Origin: Phycisphaeraceae bacterium
Lineage (GTDB): Bacteria; Planctomycetota; Phycisphaerae; Phycisphaerales; UBA1924
Reading direction: 5' to 3'
Length of the DNA stretch: 64,000 nucleotides
NCBI GenBank assembly: GCA_019636515.1
Contig: JAHBXI010000004.1
Coordinates: 1 to 64,000 of the forward strand
Position numbers and translations under genes: made by a program. The notes below the pieces were generated by a model. That model was not told the DNA's origin. It saw only the letters and a program-made list of their open reading frames with translations, and did no database searches. Within the stretch, counting starts at the first letter, position 1, and each line of letters opens with the position of its first letter. Positions 42,641 through 51,440 of the stretch are shown one piece after another.

Positions 42641-43849
42641 TCAGGGCCGGACCGTCGCCTTGTACTTGGGCTGACCGTTGACCACCTCGAGGATCACCGC
42701 GTCCTTGGTGGGGTTGCGGTTCGCGTCGATCGAGATCATCCCGGTCACGCCCGCGAAGTTCGTCGTCGAGTTGATCGACGACGCCAGGTCGCGGCCGTGA
42801 AGCGACTCGGCACGCTCCATCGCGTCAAAGAGCAGCCTCGCCGCGTCGTACCCCAGCGCCGCGAGCCCGTCGGGGATCTTCTGATAGACCTCTCGGTACC
42901 GACGCACGAAGTCCTGCACCTCGGGCCGCGTGTCCTCGTGCGAGTAGTGGTTCGAGAAGTAGGAATTGTTCAGCGAATCCCCCGCGTTCTTCAGTTCCTC
43001 CGAGTCCCACCCGTCCCCGCCGATCAGCGGGATGTCGATCCCCAGCCGACGCGCCTGGCGGGCGATGTTCACCACCTCCGTGTAGTACCCCGGAAGGTAA
43101 ATGAACTCGGGAGACCGCTCCCGGATCGCCGTCAACTGGGCCGAGAAATCGTTGTCGCCGTCGGAATACGCCTGCTCGGTCAGTACCTGCCCGCCCAGGG
43201 TCCTGAACGCCTCGACGAAGTTCGAGTTCAGCCCCGCGGAGTACGCCTGGGCACGGTTGTAGAGCGTCGCCCCGCGCGTGAACCCAAGGTTTTCGCGGGC
43301 GAACTTCGCGCCCACCAGCCCCTGGAAGGGGTCGATGAAGCACACGCGCGAAATCATGTCTCCCACCGACGTCACGTCGGGGTTCGTGCTCGACGGCGAA
43401 ACCATCGGCACCCCCTTGCGCTGGCAGATCGGAGCCCCGGCGAGCGAACGCGAACTGGCCACTTCTCCAAGCACCGCCACGACCCGGTCGCTCTCGATCA
43501 GCCTTGTAACCACCGTCTGCGATTCCTGTGGCTTTCCCTGGTTGTCGTAGGTGATGAGCCGGATAGGACGCCCGCGGACACCGCCCGCCTGGTTCCGCTC
43601 CGCCACGGCCATCTTGATCCCGTTGTCCGTCGAAATCCCGAATGTCGCCTCCGCCCCCGTCAGGGACGCGTAGTGGCCGATCACGATGTCGCCGGTGCCC
43701 TGATCGTTGGTATTCGAGGCGCCCGCCGCGCCCTTTCCGCCGCCCCCCGAGCCTCCGCCGGCTCCTCCCTCGGACTTCCCACACCCGACCAGCGACAGGC
43801 CCACCATCACCACGGCGGCCGCACGAGCGATCAACTGTATCGCCGACAT
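42641..43849 (-). CDS. livK: LivK-like substrate-binding lipoprotein
   Basis: 402 residues from ATG 43849-43847, with AAGGA before it. The frame extends another 90 codons through a repeat-rich leader that I consider untranslated. The signal peptide ends in lipobox LVGC (VMVGLSLVGCGKS), then a Gly/Ser-rich tether (GGAGGGSGGGG). The periplasmic-binding fold starts with GDIVIGHYASLTGAEATFG, then GVRGRPIRLITYDNQG, QSQTVVTRLI and VPMVSPSSTNPDVT. The family binds branched-chain or related amino acids; the exact ligand cannot be read from the sequence. It is the first gene of the liv operon. Confidence 0.92.
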   Translation of the reverse strand: MSAIQLIARAAAVVMVGLSLVGCGKSEGGAGGGSGGGGKGAAGASNTNDQGTGDIVIGHYASLTGAEATFGISTDNGIKMAVAERNQAGGVRGRPIRLITYDNQGKPQESQTVVTRLIESDRVVAVLGEVASSRSLAGAPICQRKGVPMVSPSSTNPDVTSVGDMISRVCFIDPFQGLVGAKFARENLGFTRGATLYNRAQAYSAGLNSNFVEAFRTLGGQVLTEQAYSDGDNDFSAQLTAIRERSPEFIYLPGYYTEVVNIARQARRLGIDIPLIGGDGWDSEELKNAGDSLNNSYFSNHYSHEDTRPEVQDFVRRYREVYQKIPDGLAALGYDAARLLFDAMERAESLHGRDLASSINSTTNFAGVTGMISIDANRNPTKDAVILEVVNGQPKYKATVRP

Positions 43850-44010
43850 GACGCTTCCTTTCCATGGTCCGCCGCCCACGGGGGCGCAAACCGATGCCGA
43901 AGACTCCGCACGCGGGCTTTCCGAGAAACCGAGCGGGACGGCACGCTCGCCCATTGACGACCATGCACGGGCTCGACGATTCAGGGCAACCGCTCCGAGC
44001 AAACCCACCC

Positions 44011-44085
44011 TGCAAACCCGCCCTGGGAAAAGCCGCCTCGGGAAAACCCACCTCCGGAAAACCAACCTCCGGAAAACCAAAGAGC
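44011..44085 (-). repeat. 15-bp tandem repeat in the livK leader
   Basis: Five 15-bp units run in register. The best copies are GGAAAAGCCGCCTCG, GGAAAACCCACCTCC and GGAAAACCAACCTCC (44026-44070), with more diverged units on each side. On the transcribed (minus) strand most units carry GGAGG or GAGG, so the leader RNA would show several Shine-Dalgarno-like sites in a row far upstream of livK. No gap other than the livK leader contains it. The function is unknown. Confidence 0.75.
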
Positions 44086-44089
44086 GACA

Positions 44090-44098
44090 ACCATAGCA
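44090..44098 (-). promoter_or_regulatory. Candidate extended -10 promoter for livK
   Basis: The minus strand reads TGCTATGGT, an extended -10 element (TGn plus TATGGT) with no good -35 box upstream. Transcription would begin near 44083, at the edge of the 15-bp repeat, giving a leader of about 235 bases before livK. Confidence 0.35.
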
Positions 44099-44107
44099 AA
44101 CTTCGGC

Positions 44108-44147
44108 CCCCCCCGGCACCCCGGCACCCCGGTACCCCGGTCACACC
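44108..44147. repeat. 8-bp GC-rich tandem repeat
   Basis: CCCGGCAC and the variants CCCGGTAC and CCCGGTCAC repeat about four times directly next to the candidate livK promoter. The cyclophilin gene (44235-44738) lies on its other side. This 385-bp gap (43850-44234) contains only this repeat, the promoter candidate and the 15-bp repeat. Confidence 0.6.
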
Positions 44148-44234
44148 CCCGGGGGCAACCACCGACACCATGGCCCGCCCCCGCCCCAGGCACGATGCAC
44201 CGGACCCGACTTCCCCGATCACCCGAAACGCCTG

Positions 44235-44738
44235 TCAGCCCTCGACGCGGCGGACGCTCTTGATCTCCACCGGATCGAGCGGAACGTTCTGATGGCCGGA
44301 CTTGTTCCCCGTCGGCACGGCCCGGATGGCGTCCACGACGTCCATCCCCTCGACGACCTTTCCGAAGACCGCGTACGCCGCCCCGTCGGGCTGCGGGCGA
44401 TCCAGGAACCCGTTGTCCACCACATTGATGAAAAACTGGCAGGTCGCCGAATCCGGATCACCGCCCAGGCGAGCCATCGCCAGCGTGCCGCGCGTGTTCT
44501 TCAGCCCGTTGGTCCACTCGTTGACGATCGGCTTGGACGCCTTTTTCTGCGACATCTCGTTGGTGAACCCCCCGCCCTGGATCATGAACGTCTCGATGAC
44601 GCGGTGAAAAATGGTCCCGTCGTAGTGGCCGGCATCGACGTACGAAAGAAAGTTCGCGGTCGAGACCGGGGCCTTCTGGTCGTCGAGGTCGATGAGGATC
44701 GCGCCACGGGAAGTCTTCATTTCGACTCGGATCGGCAT
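44235..44738 (-). CDS. Cyclophilin-type peptidyl-prolyl cis-trans isomerase
   Basis: 167 residues from ATG 44738-44736 ([18 protein letters not shown]). The catalytic-core motifs [18 protein letters not shown] and [13 protein letters not shown] are intact, and [15 protein letters not shown] closes the fold. There is no signal peptide, so it is the compact cytoplasmic PpiB class. It catalyses isomerisation of Xaa-Pro peptide bonds. An internal ATG at 44720 (MKTSRG) is a less likely start. It is 82 bp downstream of the asparaginase-like gene on the same strand. Confidence 0.93.
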   Translation of the reverse strand: MPIRVEMKTSRGAILIDLDDQKAPVSTANFLSYVDAGHYDGTIFHRVIETFMIQGGGFTNEMSQKKASKPIVNEWTNGLKNTRGTLAMARLGGDPDSATCQFFINVVDNGFLDRPQPDGAAYAVFGKVVEGMDVVDAIRAVPTGNKSGHQNVPLDPVEIKSVRRVEG

Positions 44739-44820
44739 GCCGGCAGCGTAGGCCCCCAACGCACGCGGATACCGATCCGGCCGGCTCCCCCCGGATGCCT
44801 CTTCGCCGCCGATTCCGCGG

Positions 44821-45339
44821 TCAGGGCTTCACGAACGTCCCGCGGGCACGGTCCTTGACCACGCCAGGAAATCGCAGGAGTCGCCCGTGCGCTGAGCAGT
44901 AGACCCCCGGCGCCACCAGGCCCGTCGCGAACACCGCCTCGGTCAGGTTCTGTACCGCATCGCTGCGGACGAGTTCAAAGGGCCGCATCGCCCCGGTCAG
45001 AACGACCGGGACCGGCGGGGAGGGGAACGCCGCGTGCAGGCACTCCCCCGTCACGGCAAGCGTGTCCGTCCCGTGCAGGATCACGATCCCCGACGTGGGC
45101 ACGCCATCACCCCCCTCGAAGACGGCCCGAACCGCCTCAACGATCCGCGCGCGGTCCTCCTCGGTCATCTCCAGACTGTCCTTGCTCAGCAGTTCGACGA
45201 TGAAGACCGTGCAGTCCTCAAGCCGCAGGCCCTGGACCATGCCCCGGACGACCGAGGAGCGGTTCTCAAGCCGCCCGGAGGCCTCGTCGTACGTCTTTTC
45301 GATCGTGCCCCCGGTCGTGATGATGGTGACGTGCCGCAT
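44821..45339 (-). CDS. One-domain asparaginase-like protein
   Basis: 172 residues from ATG 45339-45337 ([19 protein letters not shown]). TTGGTIEKT carries the N-terminal nucleophile threonine position of asparaginases, and ILHGTDTL is the second active-site block. The protein stops near residue 172 where true asparaginases (about 330) continue into a C-terminal domain; the end RARGTFVKP is clean, with no trailing homologous frame. Such short asparaginase-domain proteins exist as a family of their own. Substrate is unknown; asparaginase activity should not be assumed. A longer start ([11 protein letters not shown]) is possible. Confidence 0.8.
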   Translation of the reverse strand: MRHVTIITTGGTIEKTYDEASGRLENRSSVVRGMVQGLRLEDCTVFIVELLSKDSLEMTEEDRARIVEAVRAVFEGGDGVPTSGIVILHGTDTLAVTGECLHAAFPSPPVPVVLTGAMRPFELVRSDAVQNLTEAVFATGLVAPGVYCSAHGRLLRFPGVVKDRARGTFVKP

Positions 45340-45761
45340 CGACAAACTGCCATTCCCCATCGACCCCGTGCAATCAACCGTCCCTGTCGCGGCTTGCCGA
45401 CCAGCCAAAGCCCGCGGAATCGACCCGGCCTACGCCGTTTGGGCGATTCTTCGAGACGCGGTGCCGGGCACGAGTGGCCGGGGAGCGTACCGGCCCGCGA
45501 ACACGACCCGATCGATGGTCGGGTCGTGAAGCGATCCGGAGGTCGATGACACGCGCCGGCGACAACGTACCTTGGCCAGCCGCTTGCGTTTGCGGTCGAG
45601 ACACCGGATCGTGGTCTTCCACGCCTTTCTCGGCGAATCTCCATGTTCCGACGTAAACTCTAGGCGTCAACCAATCCCGGTTCGTCCGTCAAGACCGCGA
45701 GGCGTCGCCTCCGGCGCGGATCGTTGCACGCAGGCTCGGGCACTCGATCGAAGGGGCACGA
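45340..45761. other. Gene-free stretch with one strong inverted repeat
   Basis: 422 bp between the asparaginase-like gene and an amidohydrolase gene, both on the minus strand. No convincing reading frame was found. A perfect 10-bp inverted repeat, CACGACCCGA (45502-45511) and its complement (45519-45528), has a 7-base loop. It has no U-run, so it may be a factor-dependent terminator for the amidohydrolase transcript or an operator. A TTGACG at 45670-45665 has no matching -10 box. Confidence 0.6.
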
Positions 45762-47204
45762 TCAACGGTCATCGCCCCCCTCTCTTTGCCTGTACTTTGT
45801 CCGGTACTTCTCCGCCAGGTCCGACTGCTTGTTCCGCAGATCGATCTCTTTCCCGTCGATAAACGCCATCCGCACGTTCGACCTCACTTCCAGCGGATCC
45901 CCGTCCGTCACGATCAGCGTCGCCGACTTGCCCGCCTCGATCGACCCGTACCGGTCCTCGATCCCCAGGATCATCGCCGGCCAGAGCGTGATGCTCCGGT
46001 GAGCCGCGGCACGATCAAGCCCGTGCGCCACCGCCAGGCCCGCGTTGTACGGCAGGTTCCGTTCGTTGGCCGTCCGGTCCCCGCTGGAAAGACAAAACCG
46101 CACCCCCGCCGCGTGCAAACGGGCCGGCAATGTAAACGCCGCGTCGTACGGCGAGTCGTCTCGCCGGGGAAACGAGAACGTCCCGTCCACGATCACCGCC
46201 ACGTCGTGACGGACCAGCAGGTCCGCGCAATCCCCCGCGTCACGGCCACCGACGATCACGGCCCGAACCCCCGCCCTGGCCGCCCAGGTCACCGCCGCGG
46301 TGATCTGGTCCCGCTCGTTGGCCGTGATGAACACACACCGATCGGGGGATGGGTCCTCTCCGGGCACGTCGGCACGCTCATCCCTGAAAACTCCTCGCAT
46401 GGCCTCCCATCGCAGGTCGGCGGGACCGGACGGGTCGGCGGACCTGGCTCGCAGGTACGCGCGGGCCGTTTCGAACGACTCCTCGATCGCCAGGACCCTG
46501 GCCCGGATCTCCCGCATCTGATCGTCCGACGAGCGGTCCATCCACCACGCCGTGATCGGCCGGACGTTGGGCCAGTTCACCAGCACCCCCGCCGAATCGC
46601 GCACCGACATCTCCTCCCACGTCCAGCCATCCAGTCGCATCACCGACACCTGCCCGGGGATCGCTCCACCGGAGGGCATCACGCCCACCACGAGTACCCC
46701 GTTGGACCGGGTGACCGGCAGCAGCGTCGAATCCGGATTCACCGCCGAGATCGGCCGCACCTCGGGCGTCACATCACCCAATTCGGTCGTATCCACCGTC
46801 GGCAGGACCGGCGGAAACTCCACCAGGCCCAGTTGCGTGTCCCCCGAGATCATCCCGGGAAACACATGCCGTCCCGACACATCGATGATGCGGGCGCCAT
46901 CCCCCGCGAGCCGGGGCATCGGCGAAGGACCAACGGCCTGGATCCGACCGTCGCGGAAGTACACGTACCCATCCGGGATGGGATCGGCCGTCATCGTGTG
47001 AACGACGCCGCCGGTCAGCACGACCGCGCCGCGCTGTGGAGGCGCCTTGTGCGTCAGGTCCTGAGCCGATGCCGCGGACCAAATACCCGCCCCGACCACC
47101 ACCGCGGCCATGCGCCGCACGAGCCCAGCCGCGCGACCGAGGCCCGATCCCCACCCCAAACCACGCGCGCCGACCGATTCTAGGATCTTCTTCATCATGA
47201 CCAT
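45762..47204 (-). CDS. Secreted amidohydrolase-family protein lacking the HxH metal site
   Basis: 480 residues. It has an N-terminal signal peptide (long, Arg-containing, ending SAASAQD). It has the amidohydrolase composite domain (GRIQAVGPSP, then HVFPGMISGDTQLGLVEF) and the C-terminal closing block YGSIEAGKSATLIVTDGDPLEV. At the position where active enzymes have PGLIDxHxH, this protein has FPGMISGDTQLG, so the first two metal ligands are gone. It is 27 bp after a double amidohydrolase gene and probably co-transcribed. Likely exported. Activity, if any, would not use the canonical binuclear metal centre. The three clustered ATGs at the start make the exact start uncertain. Confidence 0.82.
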   Translation of the reverse strand: MVMMKKILESVGARGLGWGSGLGRAAGLVRRMAAVVVGAGIWSAASAQDLTHKAPPQRGAVVLTGGVVHTMTADPIPDGYVYFRDGRIQAVGPSPMPRLAGDGARIIDVSGRHVFPGMISGDTQLGLVEFPPVLPTVDTTELGDVTPEVRPISAVNPDSTLLPVTRSNGVLVVGVMPSGGAIPGQVSVMRLDGWTWEEMSVRDSAGVLVNWPNVRPITAWWMDRSSDDQMREIRARVLAIEESFETARAYLRARSADPSGPADLRWEAMRGVFRDERADVPGEDPSPDRCVFITANERDQITAAVTWAARAGVRAVIVGGRDAGDCADLLVRHDVAVIVDGTFSFPRRDDSPYDAAFTLPARLHAAGVRFCLSSGDRTANERNLPYNAGLAVAHGLDRAAAHRSITLWPAMILGIEDRYGSIEAGKSATLIVTDGDPLEVRSNVRMAFIDGKEIDLRNKQSDLAEKYRTKYRQREGGDDR

Positions 47205-47231
47205 CGTCCTCGCTCCGCGGGTGCCGCGGGG

Positions 47232-50200
47232 TCAGTTCTCGTAGCAGCCGCATTCGCCCGGACGAGCCGACTCGATCGGCAGGCCGCGAAGGTACAGGTC
47301 CATGTAATACCGACGGAGCCACCAATCAACCGGCGGACCCGACAGCGCGCCCGCCGTGGCCGACTCAAGCGAATCCGAATCGCCTTCCGACGAGGGCCGG
47401 CGTCGGCGGCGGGTTTCCGTCGGTGGGGCTTGCGATTCCGACGCGGCCTCCTCGCCGGGCGAGGACTTGCCCGCCTTGCTCGACGTGAGCCCTCCGAGGA
47501 TCTTCTGGGTCAGCCGGGTCCGCTCGGCGGCGATCCGCTCCCGGCTCGCGCGGTCCATTTCGAGCGAGAAATACCGGCGCCCGTCGATCCATGTCTCCTC
47601 GGTTTTCGAGAAGACCGACAGCGGATCTCCCGACCAGATCACAAAGTCGGCGTCCTTGCCCACCTCCAGCGACCCGACGCGGTCGTGGATCATCAACTGA
47701 CGAGCGGGGTTGATCGTGACAAACGCGAGCGCGTCGGCGGGGGAGATCCCCGGCACCGCGTCCGGACCCACGGAGTACTTCACCGCCTTGGCCGCCTCGA
47801 CGTTCATCCGCCTGGCCATCTCGTCCGAATCGCTGTTGTACGAAACGACCACGCCCTGCTCGTGCATGATCGGGCCGGCCTGCGGGATCGCGTCCTGCAC
47901 CTCGACCTTGTACGCCCACCAGTCGCTGAAGGCCGATCCGCCTCCCGAGTGCCTCGCCAACTCGTCGGCGACCTTGTACCCCTCCAGGATGTGCTGGAAC
48001 GTCCCGATTTTGAAACCGAATTCCTCGGCGAGGCGGCAGAGCATCAGGATCTCGTCTTGCCGGTAACTGTGGCAGTGGACCAGACGCCTGCCCTCAAGGA
48101 TCTCCCCGAGGGCCTCGAGTTCCAGATCCCGGCGGAAACCCGGCGAGCCACGATCCCGAAGATACTCGCGCCCCGCCGTAAAGCGGTCGCGCAGGAGCGC
48201 CTCCACCCCCATGCGGCTGCGCGGGTATCGCTGGGTCGATCGAGAACTGTTCGCCTGCCGCGGGTTCTCCCCGAGAGCAAACTTGATCCCCGGCATCGCC
48301 CCCTCGAAGTGCAGGTCCTCCGGCCGCATCGCCCCCCAGCGGTTCTTGTTCACCTGGTTCTGCCCCCCGATCGCGTTGGCGGATCCGTGCAGGCTGTTGA
48401 CCGTCGTGATGCCTCCCGCCAGTTGCCGGTACCACGAGATCGCGTCCGGGTTTGTCACGTCCCCGATCCGGACCTCCGCCGTCACGGCCTGGCCGCCCTC
48501 GTTCACGCCGCGGCTGATCCCCGTGTGCGAGTGACAGTCGATCAGCCCGGGCGTCAGGTGCTTGCCCGCCGCCTCGATCACCAGCGCCCCGTCCGGCACC
48601 AAGACCGACTCGCCTTGCCCCGACACCCGCGACACTCTCCCGCTCTCGAATACGACCGTGCCGTTCTCGATGATCCCCGCCGGGCCCGAGGTCCACACCG
48701 TCGCCCCACGGACCACCACCGTGCGCGCCTCGGGAGGCGCGAGCGCCCCGTACGGGCCGAACGGGTACACGATCGCCTCCGGCGTCGAGGCCACGGAGAG
48801 GATCTCCGCGTCGTCGTCCCCGGCCTCGTCTCCCCAGACCGCCACGCGCCCGGCCTTCCACGTCCGGTTCACGCCGTCGGCGGTCACCATCGATCCGATC
48901 AAAAGGTCGTTGAACCGCCGGCCTTCCACGCGTGTCACGCCTCCGTCGCCCGCGTCAAGCGTGTACGAGACTCGGCGATCCGACACCGAATCGACCCGCG
49001 CCGGAATCTCGCTCGGTGAGCCGTCCGATCCGACCGACTTGATCGTCACGGCCCCGGAAGGATCCACCACGATGTGCGTCGGGCTCTCGGGCCGCGGGGA
49101 CGCCAGACGCGGGTCGTCGTCCACCAATGTCAAACGCCACGTCCCTTCCATGCCGGTTGGGCGCTGCGAACGGCGCTCGGCCGCGAGGTCCGATTCCGAC
49201 ATCCGACGAGCCGTGAATTCGACCGCCGCCGGCTCCTCCTGGTCGTCACCTTTCGACGGCGCGACCGTTCCTCGCACAACGTCCGCGGGTGATTCATCAA
49301 GCGACATCGTCACGGACGCCGTGCCCTTGCCCCCGACCTTGTCCAGCGCGTACACGAACGACGCCGCGAACCCCTGGGCAAGCGTCGGGTCGGCCGGCCC
49401 GTCCCCGGGAGTTCCCGCGTCCGCTTCCATTCGTTTCTTGATGTCGGGGCCAACCGCGGCTTTCTCCGCCTTGACCGGCGTCCGGCGACCATCGGGCGCC
49501 AGGAACGCCAGCGAAACCGCGTCACGCGTGATCGAGATCCTCGCCCGCGTCGCGGCCGGCGCGCCCAGGGCGCCACCGCCCGGGCTCTCGACCACCCATT
49601 CCCCCATCGCCGCCGGGGACGGCCGCCGTGCGGCCACAAACTTCATGCGAACGCCGCTCGAACGTATGAACTCCCCGTGCATCACGTCGCCCTCGGCCAC
49701 CGCCTGGGTGATGAAAACCCCGGGTTCGCCGAACGGCTCGTGCTCGAACGTAAAACTCAGCCTTTGCTGATCGTAGCGTTGTTCCCTGGGCTTCACCGTC
49801 TGCGACGAGGCCTTGCCGTCCGAGCCAACCTCGGCCCGGGTGATCGACAACTTGTGATCCTCGTCAAACGTGAGCCAGACCCGAATGCGTCCCTCGGCAA
49901 AGCCCGGCCTTGCGGGGGTGAACTCAAGGTCCCATGTCCCGGCAAGACCGCGGTCGACCGCCGGGGAGACCTCGTGCCTCACCCCGTCGATCCAAACGTC
50001 TCGGATCTTCGCCTTGCGAGATCCCGGCCCTTCGGTCGCGTTGGGATCGAACCAGTCTCCGTCGGTGATGGTCAGGTTGGCACGCAACCCCTCCGAAACC
50101 ACGCCGACCTGGTCCCGGATTCCCGCGATCATCGCCGGGAAGGTCGTGACCATCGCCAGGGCGTCGTCGGGATCGAGCCCGTGCCGGACGGCCAGCCGGA

Positions 50201-51383
50201 CGTTGTCCCAGAATCTGCCCCGCGTACGCGACTTGCTCGTGGTGAACGCGGCGTGAATCCCCGCGTCGCGAAGCCGCCTGGCGTTGGTCGGCGCCTGCTC
50301 CCACGTCATCATCTCCCGCAGTTCGATCGAGTCCGCCTCGGCGATCGACTCCATCTTGGGCGCTTGCGGGTAGTTCACGGGCAGGATGTACATCGGCGTG
50401 TGAGGGCCGCCGATCGCCGCCAGACGGCGGAACTCCAATCCCGAGCCCAGGATCATGGCCACCCGCTCGAACTCGTTGGCGAGCCGGATAGCCCGCAGTG
50501 CATCCAGTTCATCCGCACAGTCAAAGAGCAGGGGCATGGTCGGCGGAGCGGAAGTCACGCCCTCGGGACGGTCCCCCGTTGGCGCCGATCGTGAGAAGAT
50601 CCCCGGCCCGCTGCCCGGGCGGCGCTGTCGCCACAGGGCGTCCAGCGCGTTGGCGGGCCCGGTGTCCATCCCCGACGCCCGCCTCTCTCCCTGCCATTGC
50701 GCATCCAGGAGCGTCTGGCGCAGCAGCGCGATCGCTCCCATCTGCGACCCCGGGTATCCGGTCCACGCCAGGCTCTCTTGCGACCCGCCGGTTTCAAACG
50801 AGACCGTCATGTACACGTCCCCCGCGTACATGGCCGGCGTGCCCGACGAAGCGTCCGCGTCACGCCTGGCCAGCGACACCGCCGACGCCGTGCCCCGGAC
50901 CACCCCGCCGCGAGGGCTGATGACCGCCGCCGTGTACCCAAGATCTCGGAGTTCCTTCGCCGCCGCCTCGCTCACAACGCCGCCGATGTGCGCGCGACGC
51001 TGGGGAGTCACCGCCCCATTCCAATGCCGACCTGGATCGTCGCGGCTCGGACGCGGCACCTCCACTTCCAGGTATGGCTCGATGAACCCCGGGTAGAGGT
51101 GCAGGCCCGTGCAGTCCCAGACCCGCGCCCCGGCCGGCGCCAGGCCGCCCGGCGTCACGGATAGGATTTTCCCGTCGCGGATCACGACGGTCGCCTGTTG
51201 GGGGGTTCGCCCGGGTTGCGCATGCACGGTCCCTCCCACCAGCGCATGCCAGGTGGGGTCCGATCTCCGAACCGAATTGGGGGGCGGGTCCAGAGGCGAA
51301 CGCGAGGTCGGCTGCCCGATCGCGAACGGGCACGCCAAAGCCGCCAGCGCCATGGCGCGAACAAACGGCGAAGTAGTCATCAT
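47232..51383 (-). CDS. Secreted double amidohydrolase, degenerate plus intact domain
   Basis: 1,383 residues with a signal peptide ending near FAIGQ. The N-terminal amidohydrolase-like domain (about 45-470) has LYPGFIEPYLEVE where HxH should be, so it lacks metal ligands. A central beta-rich part has repeated GTWxL openings (LAGTWDLEF, MEGTWRLTL), like lipocalin-type modules. The C-terminal amidohydrolase domain (about 905-1290) keeps TPGLIDCHSHTG, LVHCHSYRQDE and FQHILEGYKV, and ends RVGSLEVGKDADFVIWSGDPL, so it looks catalytically complete. A charged low-complexity tail ends GECGCYEN. Imidazolonepropionase-like hydrolases are the nearest kind; the substrate is unknown. The next gene (27 bp) is another degenerate member. 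Confidence 0.87.
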   Translation of the reverse strand: MMTTSPFVRAMALAALACPFAIGQPTSRSPLDPPPNSVRRSDPTWHALVGGTVHAQPGRTPQQATVVIRDGKILSVTPGGLAPAGARVWDCTGLHLYPGFIEPYLEVEVPRPSRDDPGRHWNGAVTPQRRAHIGGVVSEAAAKELRDLGYTAAVISPRGGVVRGTASAVSLARRDADASSGTPAMYAGDVYMTVSFETGGSQESLAWTGYPGSQMGAIALLRQTLLDAQWQGERRASGMDTGPANALDALWRQRRPGSGPGIFSRSAPTGDRPEGVTSAPPTMPLLFDCADELDALRAIRLANEFERVAMILGSGLEFRRLAAIGGPHTPMYILPVNYPQAPKMESIAEADSIELREMMTWEQAPTNARRLRDAGIHAAFTTSKSRTRGRFWDNVRLAVRHGLDPDDALAMVTTFPAMIAGIRDQVGVVSEGLRANLTITDGDWFDPNATEGPGSRKAKIRDVWIDGVRHEVSPAVDRGLAGTWDLEFTPARPGFAEGRIRVWLTFDEDHKLSITRAEVGSDGKASSQTVKPREQRYDQQRLSFTFEHEPFGEPGVFITQAVAEGDVMHGEFIRSSGVRMKFVAARRPSPAAMGEWVVESPGGGALGAPAATRARISITRDAVSLAFLAPDGRRTPVKAEKAAVGPDIKKRMEADAGTPGDGPADPTLAQGFAASFVYALDKVGGKGTASVTMSLDESPADVVRGTVAPSKGDDQEEPAAVEFTARRMSESDLAAERRSQRPTGMEGTWRLTLVDDDPRLASPRPESPTHIVVDPSGAVTIKSVGSDGSPSEIPARVDSVSDRRVSYTLDAGDGGVTRVEGRRFNDLLIGSMVTADGVNRTWKAGRVAVWGDEAGDDDAEILSVASTPEAIVYPFGPYGALAPPEARTVVVRGATVWTSGPAGIIENGTVVFESGRVSRVSGQGESVLVPDGALVIEAAGKHLTPGLIDCHSHTGISRGVNEGGQAVTAEVRIGDVTNPDAISWYRQLAGGITTVNSLHGSANAIGGQNQVNKNRWGAMRPEDLHFEGAMPGIKFALGENPRQANSSRSTQRYPRSRMGVEALLRDRFTAGREYLRDRGSPGFRRDLELEALGEILEGRRLVHCHSYRQDEILMLCRLAEEFGFKIGTFQHILEGYKVADELARHSGGGSAFSDWWAYKVEVQDAIPQAGPIMHEQGVVVSYNSDSDEMARRMNVEAAKAVKYSVGPDAVPGISPADALAFVTINPARQLMIHDRVGSLEVGKDADFVIWSGDPLSVFSKTEETWIDGRRYFSLEMDRASRERIAAERTRLTQKILGGLTSSKAGKSSPGEEAASESQAPPTETRRRRRPSSEGDSDSLESATAGALSGPPVDWWLRRYYMDLYLRGLPIESARPGECGCYEN

Positions 51384-51440
51384 TGCGGGAGTGTACAGGA
51401 TCCTCTGAAAGGCACCCGCCGCGCCGGTGCGGGCCGGGGG

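Noticed and set aside
43850..44222. N-terminal extension or small gene upstream of livK with pentapeptide repeats
   Set aside because: The repeat exists in all frames because it is a 15-bp DNA tandem repeat; livK has a good start with signal peptide at 43849.
45665..45670. TTGACG as a promoter of the asparaginase-like gene
   Set aside because: No acceptable -10 hexamer lies 16-18 bp downstream.
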